Assembly: GCA_947462335.1 (NCBI GenBank) | Contig: OX381710.1 | Coordinates: forward strand, 31,301,004-31,365,003 | Reading direction: 5' to 3' | Origin: Harmothoe impar | Taxonomy: Eukaryota > Annelida > Polychaeta > Phyllodocida > Polynoidae | Length of the DNA: 64,000 nucleotides | Shown here: positions 11,901 through 21,500 of the stretch, in pieces | How positions within the stretch are numbered: position 1 is the stretch's first letter | Layout: every line of letters begins with the position of its first letter | Notes under the pieces: model-generated | What the model was told of the DNA's origin: nothing | The model's database searches: none | The model's input: the letters and a program-made list of their open reading frames with translations, nothing else | Program-made: the position numbers and the translations under genes

Positions 11901-12975
11901 TCTTAAGTACAGGTAAATTGGTTTTACTTAACACCAGACCAGGATTACACTTCTTGACATTGTCATACTGAACCTTGTTCAAGATTGTTACACCAGAACC
12001 AGTATCAATCTCCATGTTTGTGGCAACACCATGTAAATCTACACAAACAATGTAGGGTTTGACCCTTTTACTAGGCATGGCATTGGTATGGAACAAATTA
12101 TACTGATACTCGATAGCATCATCACACAGCGGTGCTGCAGTAGCGCCTTCGTCAGTCTCAACAAAGTTTGTTGATTGTCTACAAACTTTCCCAAAATGAT
12201 TGTATCGGGAACACTTGTGACAAATTTTCCCCCACGCGGGACAGTCATGTGCTCGCTTTTTATGAGATGCGTCCCCACAACCAGAACACGTGCCGGTCGG
12301 GTCGGAAGGCTGCCGATGTTGTTGCTGCTGTTGACGTTGTTGATGTTGTCTGCGTGGCGGTGAAGACTGTCTCCTCTTGCCACGACCCCAGGAGTTGGGC
12401 TTTGACATCACCTTGTGGACCTTTGACTCCACAGGAGCGGTGGGCATAGACTGCGACATCACCTTGCTTTGTCGTCCCGTAGACTCCTGAGTGCGTGCGA
12501 ATTTTAGAAGAGCCGCCAACGTGACGTCTGGCTCATCAAGTCCCTTCTCTCGCACTTTTGGCCATCGACATTTCTGAATAACCTGAGATTTTATCTCACC
12601 GTCCTCATTATGGAACTCACAGTACTTAGCGAGACTCTTCAGCCGAACATGGAACTGATCAATCATCTCGTCATCTCTCTGATAAGCCTGCCTGAACTCA
12701 TATATCTGATACTCTTTGATGCATTTAGGGGCAAAGTAATCAGTCAATTTGGTAGTTGCCTCATCAAAAGTTGTGGTAGCATCAATGCCTAGAGATGTAG
12801 CAACATCCATAGCGTCATCACCTAAGAGTAACATCAATGATGCAGTCTTTTTTGCCTCATTGGTGATGCCTTTGTACACTAGGAAGTGTGGGAATTTTCT
12901 AAGCCATCTCTCCCACCTTTTAGCTGCAGACTCCACTGGTTCCAACTGGAAAGGGTGCATAATGAAGTCCCCCAT
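8914..12975 (-). CDS. gag-pol: Gag-Pol polyprotein of Ty3/gypsy retrotransposon (1353 aa)
   Basis: The open frame runs upstream to 13023 but the first ATG is at 12975-12973, giving MGDFIMHPF as the likely start. Order of domains (residues from that ATG): Gag with a basic Gln/Arg-rich linker; a CX2CX4HX4C knuckle (CHKCSRYNHFGKVC, about 250) preceded by an atypical Cys/His cluster; aspartic protease with DTGS at 324; reverse transcriptase with YLDD at 602-605; RNase H with CDAS (D751) and TDHKPL; integrase with an HHCC zinc finger and catalytic D1035, D1089 and E1125, the last two 35 residues apart as in D,D(35)E; a C-terminal tail rich in Pro. RT followed by RNase H and then integrase is the Ty3/gypsy order. 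No stop or frameshift interrupts it and no separate env frame is present. Confidence 0.96.
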   Translation of the reverse strand: MGDFIMHPFQLEPVESAAKRWERWLRKFPHFLVYKGITNEAKKTASLMLLLGDDAMDVATSLGIDATTTFDEATTKLTDYFAPKCIKEYQIYEFRQAYQRDDEMIDQFHVRLKSLAKYCEFHNEDGEIKSQVIQKCRWPKVREKGLDEPDVTLAALLKFARTQESTGRQSKVMSQSMPTAPVESKVHKVMSKPNSWGRGKRRQSSPPRRQHQQRQQQQQHRQPSDPTGTCSGCGDASHKKRAHDCPAWGKICHKCSRYNHFGKVCRQSTNFVETDEGATAAPLCDDAIEYQYNLFHTNAMPSKRVKPYIVCVDLHGVATNMEIDTGSGVTILNKVQYDNVKKCNPGLVLSKTNLPVLKMFSGASLLPLGRVTLNVQHAGQSLQLDALVVEGQGPCLLGRDWINELRLDWSAVHSLSDVDYRKLFPDLFKPELGKLKGYEAKLYIDTDAQPRQFKARTLSWSFREKVEAELDRLERDGVIVKVEFADWAAPIVPVMKPNGDIRICGDYKLTVNRAAKVDKYPIPNVDDLYQKLAGGVCFSKLDLSHAYTQIVLSEDSRELTTINTTKGLYQYTRLCFGVSSAPGIFQRVLEQVLQGIPMVAVYLDDILVSGHTKEEAHQNLTTVLGRLQQAGLRLRGEKCVFLQDSCVYLGHKLDAEGIHPTTEKVAALQNAPPPTNVSELRSFLGMVNYYHKFLRNLSSTLAPLNQLLQKDVPWKWGPEQEQAFAKSKELLQSSQVLVPYNPALPLLLGCDASSYGLGAVLSHRMPDGSDRPIAFASRSLAPAEKNYAQIEREGLAVIFGVTKFHKYLYGREFTVETDHKPLLGPLKEDKLISPMSTARLQRWSLTMSNYQYRLRYKPGKENGNADGLSRLPLTTPYFTVPVPAETVLAFEVLTCSEVLTCTQIASWTARDPIMASVQNFVLKGWPYSVSEELAPYFRRREELCAEQGCLMWGLRVIIPPQARDCVLEQLHECHPGIVRMKSLARSYVWWPGIDADIELKVKSCQQCQVQSKSPPHAQLHPWEWPGKPWHRIHIDYAGPIDGQMILVIVDAHSKYIDAHVMNTSTSKATIRKLRRTFFVHGTPVVLVSDNGSCFTSSEFQEFCKKNAIKHICTAPYHPASNGLAERAVQTLKEGIKKTPGEDLETKVIRYLSRYCVTPQTTTGRAPAELLMKRKPRFLLDVLHPSLSNKVMDRQSYARQYHQPAVIPRDFFVGDAVWVVNFAGMPKWMPGVLQSKTGPVTYIVRLDDGRVWRRHMDHIRARVPTEPECRDNGRTMENRPIPPYIAPAPAPQIPVPAAMPKPSTPPSTTPATPQDHHVPPLPSATPPTPRASSPAPVGIRKSTRVIKPPTRLDL

Positions 12976-13300
12976 TGTAAGGCAAAAAGTAGGCCTACAA
13001 CAGGATGAATAGGTCCAGGCCACCTAAACAGCAAATGTTCCACAATGTAGATGTGAATGTTCAGACTGTTAAGACACAGCTGGTGCAGATCCAAAGAGCC
13101 TAGATCCACTGCCACTGGTGATAGGAGTGTGTGCCTGTGCAGAAAGTGCCAACACAGGGACAGGCTGACTGACTGCACAACTGACCCAAAATCACTGCCC
13201 TGAATTTTCCACCAAAGTTCACCAAAGATTACAATCAAAGTTCTCAAAATGGAACAAACTCACAGTTTCCAAGAGATCCCAGGCAAGATTGTCCACAGGG

Positions 13301-13318
13301 TAAGCTCCTTCGTCGCCA
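13301..13318 (-). promoter_or_regulatory. tRNA primer-binding site of the gypsy element
   Basis: Four bases after the 5' LTR, the element strand reads TGGCGACGAAGGAGC. TGG pairs with the CCA end of a tRNA. The TGGCGACGA start resembles primer sites complementary to some serine tRNAs, but the identity is tentative. Confidence 0.65.
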
Positions 13319-13322
13319 ATTA

Positions 13323-13493
13323 TGTGGTGTATGTGGGAAGAAATTCAGTGATGAAAAAAGTAGAGACTGAGGCAAGTCTAACTTCTTCTGCAGGGTAGGC
13401 ACAACTGACTATAGTTTGCCGCGCTTTTATTGCTACTTCCGGTATGAGCAGGTTTAAGGTCTCACAATGCTATTTCGACATATGTATATTACA
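13323..13493 (-). repeat. 5' LTR of the gypsy element (171 bp)
   Basis: Matches the LTR at 8720-8890 without a visible difference and is followed outside by the second CATCT duplication (13494-13498). Confidence 0.95.
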
Positions 13494-13541
13494 CATCTAT
13501 AAGCACCAGGGTGAAATGACCTGACCTCTAGTGGCTACAGG

Positions 13542-13692
<151 letters not shown>

Positions 13693-13699
13693 GGTATAC

Positions 13700-15271
13700 A
13701 GTATTACATATTAGTATTGTGATTGGGCCCCTCCCCCTGTCCTATGCATTCTAATCCTGGCTCCTCTCGTCCTTCCTCTCCATATCCCCCCATCCCATTT
13801 CCTCCCCTCCCATATCCCCACATTCCCTTGCTTACCTCCAAGTATTCATAACCCAAATAATAGAGGCTATAAACTTATATCTTATGATAATATATTTTGG
13901 CTGAGAATGCACAATTTCAAGTCTATATTAGCAACATTTTCTTGAGGGGGTAGACCCCAAACCCCCCTAGTAGGCGAACTGACATTGACTCTAGGTTGGC
14001 TAGGTTCTCTCTCCCCCCCCCCCCCCCTAGAGAATCCTGGATCAGCCACTGCGGTGGAAATACAAGTCTGAAGCATGGACACCTATATAAGGGGGACTAC
14101 AGACTGTAAGACCCATACCCTATTCCTAATATATCTACTGAATAACTCTATGGACTCCAGTGCCCCAAAAAGACTGGTGTGGCAAGAGCTGGTCGAAAAA
14201 CGACCACGATATTATGTCTCGCGGTCCATGCATGTGATGAAATCATGTGAGTAAATAACAATAGAACTACAGATTCAACATAAACATCATATCAAAATTG
14301 CAACAGCATTTGTTTAAAATATGTATATACATTTCACGTTTAAAGTAGACATTTATGGGCATTGAGTTAAAATGCATTAGTATAATCAAAGGTGTATAGC
14401 GGCCAGTTTTGATAATCACTTTGATGGATTCCAAGATAATTATTCAAATCGCTAATTAGGATTCACGTTTATCCCCCCTGAGATGGTATGCGGCAGCCAC
14501 ATTGAAACGAATTTGTTGTATTCCGGTAATATGGCTAAAAACATAGGGTAGGTTGGTCGGTCAATTTCTTCTTTTTTTTAACCAAGTATCTTATGATAAT
14601 TTGGTAAGATTAGTACATTTCACGGATATTTCGCCAGATCTAGGTCCTAAAAACACATTTTCCTCCAAAATGTCAATGAAAAGGAACTTTAGGGTCGGGT
14701 CATAACAATGGGGTAGGTAGGGTTGTCGGAATGCAATAATTCTTTTATGCCATATTGAATGAGCTGATCAAGAGAATGTCTGAACTGCTAATAAAGATTG
14801 ATAGCTTATAAATCTTACGCAGTTTACTCTCTCCCCCAATAAAGTGACATTGAGAAAATATAGTGATGCTCTCCTAACACCTATTTACTGTGTATTAGCG
14901 ACCATTGTGTCACTGACCAATGGAAACAGTTTTAACAATTAGAATGTGCCATGGACTGTTCCATTGTGCTCTTCATTTTTGGTATATCGCGTGGGCAATC
15001 AATATTTTACCCTCTTTGTTGTCCATCACATATTTGCATGTGGTGAAGAAAAACAGTAATGTTTCAATATGTGTTGGGTCAAGCCATACAATGGTAGACA
15101 ATGACTGGACTAGTTTGGCAGTGTCTCACTTTATGTAAATTCATGATTCCTAACAGGAGATAATAACCGATAATAGCAGATAATAACAACCTCTTTAGAA
15201 GTCACAACAGTGCAGGAAACCCACAACGATCGGGATGCAAGGCTGGCATATTGCCTGATTAACTAGGGCTT
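13700..15271. other. Intergenic DNA between the gypsy element and the opsin 3' end
   Basis: A C-rich tract (13725-13830) and a run of C (14012-14028) are the only low-complexity features. No gene was recognised. The opsin 3' untranslated region must lie at the right edge, but I could not place its poly(A) signal. Confidence 0.5.
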
Positions 15272-15547
15272 CTAGCAGTGTTGGGCTGTCACGGGAGACA
15301 TTGCCACAGAGTCCAAACCCTCGATAGTCTTTTTACCCCTAAATAAGGCCACAAGAGCCTTCTGGATGCGCCTGTTGGTAGCAGCATAGATGAAAGGGTT
15401 GATACAAGCCGACGTCTTGGCAAATAAGGCAGGTGTGATGCCCACGTGTGGGGGTATACCCGACACATCACCGAACACGGCCCACAAGCAGATAACGGCA
15501 AAAGGCGACCAGGCAGCCAGGAAGAAGATCACACATATCACAGCCAT
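15272..15547 (-). CDS. Opsin exon: TM6, TM7 and C-terminal tail
   Basis: Encodes the TM6 stretch with AAWSPFAV, the third extracellular loop, the retinal attachment site FAKTSA, NPFIY and a short cytoplasmic tail ending at TAG. It begins in phase 0 directly after a TTGACAG acceptor. Confidence 0.94.
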   Translation of the reverse strand: MAVICVIFFLAAWSPFAVICLWAVFGDVSGIPPHVGITPALFAKTSACINPFIYAATNRRIQKALVALFRGKKTIEGLDSVAMSPVTAQHC

Positions 15548-18500
15548 CTGTCAATAGTAAACATGATCCACATTAACATCGATATCTCATGTAATTGTTC
15601 ATGTTATTACTTATTATACATTATGATAATTCAATTTCAGAGTATTTTGAGTTTCAATAGTTTATTTATTCATTGGCACATTGGTAACTCGGTGAGGAAT
15701 TTAGATATAGAAAGGTGTGAATTGAAGAAATCACTCACTGACACTAAAATTAGAAAAAAATTAGTTTATTCTGGAAATTTAGTTTGAAATAAAGTTATAC
15801 AGCGGTCAGGGGTCAAAACAATGTCATGTCTCAATATGAATAAAATACAGGATGTAATGCAAAAAGGTATCATGTTTGTTTGGGAATCCCCTGTCGTGGT
15901 CGAACCCACGGTAGGAGTTTTAGAAGGGTAGTGTAATACTTATTAATTAAACCGAGTGTTTATAGATATCATGCAAATTTGGTTTTAGTGATATTACGCA
16001 CCTCCTGTTTTAGAAATTGCCTTTCCCCTTATGTACAGAGCTAGACAATATACATTTCTACCTATCTGTTACTTTACATTTATGCTGAATACTCAAATTC
16101 CTGTGTAGGGCACCAATTGTAATCATTACTTTGATGAAAATGTCATCAAATTCCAAAGATGATTGACAAGTGTGACCCCAGGTCACCAGACGACCTGGGG
16201 CCATGCCTGTCAATCACCCAAAAGTATATTGCGCCAAAGAGGCACAATTGTTGGGAATAGAAGGTATTTGATCATACCTACCCCCCAGTATACAGGCCCT
16301 GTGGATTCTATTGGAACTATTGTCATGTTGCTAGGACCACTCTGTTACCTAGCAACAGCAATTCCAAACATTCCATGCCTAGCAACTGGCAAAATAGGTG
16401 GCAACAGAAGGTATTTGACCATACCAACCCCCAGTATACAGGCCCTGTGGATTCTATTTGAACTATTGGTATGTTGCTAGGGCCACTCTGTTACCTAGCA
16501 ACTGCAATTCCAAACATTCCATGCCTAGCATTATAGCAACTGGCATAATATCTGACCCACTGCCCTAGCTTATCTGTCAACCCTCGCTACCATGGAAGCC
16601 TTTCATTTCAGATGCTCACGAGAATCTAAAGAATACATTTAGAAATCAAGCCAGAACGGAACACTTGTGTTCGATTCTGGCTTGTCATAATAATAATAAT
16701 AATAATGATAATAATAATAATAATAATAATGATAGCCAAGTGGGAATAAGAAGCCACTCAAATCCTTTCTTTAAACTACGTACTCACCTTGACTATCTCT
16801 TTCTCATTTGTCCACTCAAGATTTTCATGTCTGCCGCCATCCCCGACTAACCTGACGAAACCTATGACGCGGTAGTAGCAGTACGTCATGATGCCAATGG
16901 GGAAGATGAAGTTGACGAAGAAGACGACCATGACGTAAGAGCTGTATCCTATGTCATTATTCCACCAGGCTATTGTACAGGCAGCACCGCTGGGCTCTAG
17001 GTCATATCTAGGAGAGAAAAGGGATGTTTAGCATGCGGCTGGATAGAATAGGCGTACTTTGATGGAAGGTTGACATATAAATTAAGAATTGAGATTCAGA
17101 ATAAGAAGGGCACATCAATGTTGGTATTCATCCATCTTAACAATTCTATCTGTAATCCGTTGTCAGTTGTCATGGCACCAAATTCCATTCAATTGAAAGA
17201 AGAACCACAATTTTGAACTGCTTTCTCAAAGAAATGACAGTTTAGAAGTTTAGAAGTTTGTTTATTACATGAGCATCACAGTTACATGATATTCAAAACA
17301 TGAGATTTTTCTCTAAGGTCCTAGATTTTGAACAATTTGGTGATTAAACTACAGTGTTACTACCTGCTATCAAGAAATTTAATATTTTCATTATAGACGT
17401 TGGTAGTTTCTATGAGTGCTTGTGCATCTCGTATGAAGCATAATGTAATGTTATCTTAGATTACTTAAAGGTGAAAGTCCCTATTACCCCCAAGTTTCAG
17501 GCCTCCTAAGAAAATTACTGATGGTTCCTTAAATGCTATAGAATCCATTGGGCAAAAAACATTTGGGGGTACCCATACTATCTTTTGTGCTGTGATGCCT
17601 GTTGCAAGGGGTCATATATTTTCCAAATTTTTCACATTCCTGGAAGAAACCAGTTAAACCATATATTATCCACCAGATTGTTTCGTAAAAACCATGGATA
17701 TGTGATGTATCTATACTAAGGAACAAGGATAAGAATAAAAAAAGCTTGTTGAAAAGTTCTTTTCGGTTTTATTTTGGACTTGATGCTTGAAGTAACAGAT
17801 GACATTTTCGTCTTTGGCATACACTTATCTAACATAATATCTAAGTAAGAAAAACAGTTGTAGGCCGCATGTAATTTTAATATGGTGAAGATTATGGCCA
17901 TAGCTTGGTATTTATCAAAAAAAAAGGGGGGGTACCGGCACTCGTTTCTTCAGAAATTGTACATGGACATGACATACGGTGGCAAGTGACAAGTCTGTAC
18001 ACACCAGTGTACACCACCACTAGGTAGGAGCATAATGCAGGACTACAGTTTAGCACCTCCCCAAACCAGTCAGGCCTCTATAGCTACATGCATAGAGAGC
18101 TGGCCTAGAGTGTGAGAGGTCCCTGGTTCAAATCTTGCCAAGGTATCCTTTGGGGGAAATAATTTTTCCCTCTTAGTTTAGCATGTATCTTGTCCAAAAG
18201 CATGCAGAAAATTCTGCTTTACTTATGCATTTATGATATGTTTTGAAAAAAGAATATGACATAGCTTCATTAGAAATTATTGCTTCTTTATGGATATAAG
18301 AAACAACATTGATACTGGAGTTGTTCAGAAGCAAGCCACCAGATGGGGCTATGGTGACCATTTGGTGAGGATTTGCTAGTTCCATAAACCCTGCCAGTGG
18401 GCGAGTGCATGAATACTGGCTTAAACCCTTAAGAACTGTGAATGGTTAGAAGCAAGAGCCATACGATTGGTTCATGTATTGATTACTAGGGGTCACCACC

Positions 18501-21500
18501 TACCCTCTCCTCACCTGTGCCCAGGTATAACTGGGTCACAGCTGATCTCCCCTCTCAGGCAGGCAGACAGGGCAGCCAGGCAGCTGGCTGCATTATTTCT
18601 GTTTAGGGGCACCCACGCTCCACCTGGTGGATGTGCATGCAAACACCAATTTGGAAAATATTTTAGTAGTTTTCTCCAAGAGAGCCTTGAACTTAGGATC
18701 TCAGGATTTACAGGCAAACTTGCTACTGACTGAGCTAACCAGACAAGTGTCTGTGAGGACAGCTAATGTTATGGTCACTGGTACTTAGCATGTCTAGTTT
18801 GAAAAACTTTTTTCAGTTTTCCCCAAGAGAGGCTTGAACTCACAACCTATGAATCAAGAGGCAGGCATGCTACTGACTGAGCTAACCGGGCAAGTGTCTG
18901 TGAGCACTGTTCAGATATATATGTAGGATCTGATGACTACAAGTGGAATATCATCTAATGATGTAGCTTGTCAGGTAGTTCTTGTCCATTTGCTAAACAT
19001 TGGCACCATGTTTGGTGCTGTTCTTTTGATATATTACACCTATCATACATAGCCATGTTCTGACAGACTTTGGTGAAGAATCTATGGGTTGATTCCTTTT
19101 AATGAAAGGATTATCTTGCAATTTTCAAGCAAGTCCCCAATATCTAACTCAATAGTTTCAACCCTATTGAGATATAATATATGAATTACATATAGGATCC
19201 TGAGAAATAAACAAAATAAATAAATAAAAGTCACCTAACTAAAGTAATTTACTGTTATGATAAACATCTTGATGCCTTGTTTTAGGTTGAAATGATGTCT
19301 AGGATCCCTGTAAAAAGTCACACCAGGTGGGGTGCATTTACTCTGGTATGGCACCTTAAATCTCTTTCATGTTTTTTTTCTGTACTATTTATATATATAT
19401 GAAGATATGGAGCGATTCTCAAGTGGTTTCTATGGTTTTCTGAGATAGTATCCTGTATCCTTAATTGGCGTTGACATGTGCCGAGGTGCTTGTGCACTCT
19501 TTAGCCATGTTTTAGGAGTGGAATACTTCCTGTTTATAAAATACCATGAATACAGCCTAACTGATTCAAACGGTCATTTACTCAGGAACCAGGTGTCCTT
19601 GTGCACCACTAATCTATAGCCCTGGGGGGTGTTTTTCCCCATTGGTCCAATACGGAACGAATACGGACACAAAATGCGGACCGTATACGGGACCCGCATT
19701 GGGAAGGCGAAAAACTTAAATTTTTCCCCTTCCGTTTGACGACCGTATGTGTATACGGATTTGGATCGGAGGTGGTGAGTGAGTGCGCTCGTGCGCGTTG
19801 ACGTTTGAGTTGTGGGTTTTGGGTTGTCAGGACCAGGAAGAACGCTTTAGGTTTACAACCTTGGTGTGTTTGACTGTACCCTCCTTCCCTTAGGGATGCT
19901 CTGGCGGTATGACAAAGTTGACCTTTGCAACTTTGCTTTTGAAGCAGCTTTGCTTTTCTAGGTGCTGGACCTCTGGGTCCAGGACCTCCCAGAGGAGTTT
20001 TCCTCGGAACAACGGTGACTTTTTGTAACATGTTAATTTGGGTCTTGCTACTTTGAGTTTTACTTTTCTGTCCCCTCTCTTGCGGGCGAAGTCATGGTCT
20101 ACCGTGTATTTCGGATTCTTAGACAGTTTGTGGACAAAACAGAGTAATTGTGTGTCCCTACGCTTTGACAACTTGGCAATGTTGCACTTTTTGTGGAGAT
20201 CGTCCTCAGAGATATCAAGCAGGTTAGTAGTATTGTATGTATCGGAACGGGACTATAGTTAAGTACTGTTTATTACTCAATCGACCTGCAGCCAATCAGA
20301 GGCCTCCCTTTTGGCGGGAAATTCAAAAGCAGCCAATGAGAGGCCTCCCTTTTGGCGGGAAATTCAAATAGGTCATGTGACCGGAAGTGACCTACTTCCG
20401 GTCACGTGACCTTTGGGCGGGAAATTCAAATAGGTCACGTGACCGGAAGTGACCTACTTAAGAGGGTCACGTGACCACCATGTTGGCGGGAAATTCAAAT
20501 AGGTCACGTGACTGGAAGTGACCTACTTAAGGGGGTCACGTGACTACTAGGTTGGCGCGAATTTCAAAATAAGTCACTTGAGATTTTTATGGATAAATAA
20601 ATTTTAAAAAAGAAAAAAAGCAAGCTGAAAGCTTGCTAAAAAATAATTTAAAAATGTGGCTCTTTTTTTTAGGGGGGGGAGGGGCACTCTGGGGGGCACT
20701 CTTTAAGATGCATGGGGGGGGGAGGGGGGGAGGGGGGGAGGGGAAGGGTTTTTTAAGAGTGAGACTCGCTTCTCTGCCCTCTCTTTTAGAGGGCAGAGAG
20801 GCGAGTCTACTGGTTCGTCTACTTACAATGAAATGTATCATGATTGCGTTTATGATGATGTGCATCATGATGTGACTATCTTACAACTTTATAAGAAATA
20901 AGCAAGGTCTCTCTCCTATACATGGGCGTACTTACACTGACTATTTGTAAACTAATGAATGGGACTTCCTCGTTAAAATCAGTATCTACAACTCTTTCAA
21001 TCTTAAGGCTTTTTTTTGAGTTTATTCTTTTGTTCAATTTTGGGCCCACCTCAAAAGAGGAATAGGCCTTCGCTTGCTCATCAGAGCCGGGGTGTAGAAG
21101 GCCCTTCCCCTGTCGGGTACGTTCTCCCTCTGGTACGTTTTTGGTTAGTTTGGAGCTCTCAGTCGACTGTCTTATCCACCTTAAAAAAACCAGACTTTCG
21201 GTGTCTCATGATAAAACTGGTGCCTTATACTAAGTGCTGGATTACTTTCTCATTTTTTTATTGTTCTATCCGATGCTTATTTAATTTTTGCACTGATAAA
21301 AACGGCTAGCTTGTACAAACACGCGGTCTATTTAAGCGTTAAGTGTAGAAAATGAACAGAACAGTGCACAGAAAATAGAGCTACCGACTACATTTCGCCC
21401 AGTCACTCAGCGGAGAATAAAAGAACTACTGACGTAGTGTACCCGCTATTCCGACAGTTGGCGCCACCGTTATACTTTTCCCGCGTGCGACATGAAGCCC

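Larger units (their letters stand above)
8720..13493 (-). mobile_element. Complete Ty3/gypsy LTR retrotransposon (4774 bp)
   Basis: Read on the minus strand the order is 5' LTR (13493-13323), primer-binding site, a leader of about 340 bp, a single gag-pol frame (12975-8914), polypurine tract (8903-8891), 3' LTR (8890-8720). The two 171 bp LTRs appear identical base for base on reading, start with TG and end with CA, and are flanked by CATCT duplications. With an uninterrupted polyprotein this indicates a very recent insertion that may still be competent. The short LTRs and single fused frame without an env frame fit the Mag/SURL-like side of the Ty3/gypsy group, which is tentative. Confidence 0.96.
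15548..16787. other. Opsin intron between the TM5 and TM6 exons, with a repeat
   Basis: A 1.24 kb phase-0 intron. It contains the tandem repeat of about 150 bp at 16250-16545 and a short TAA-type microsatellite at 16685-16730. Confidence 0.8.
20226..20920 (+). repeat. Left TIR of the giant element
   Basis: 695 bp, reverse complement of 39647-40339. From the end inward it holds a terminal AGTAGTATTG, two CCAAT boxes, tandem modules of E2F-like and CACGTG sites (20291-20580), an AT-rich zone, a G-rich tract (20672-20750) and a 21 bp stem hairpin (20762-20808). Confidence 0.95.
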
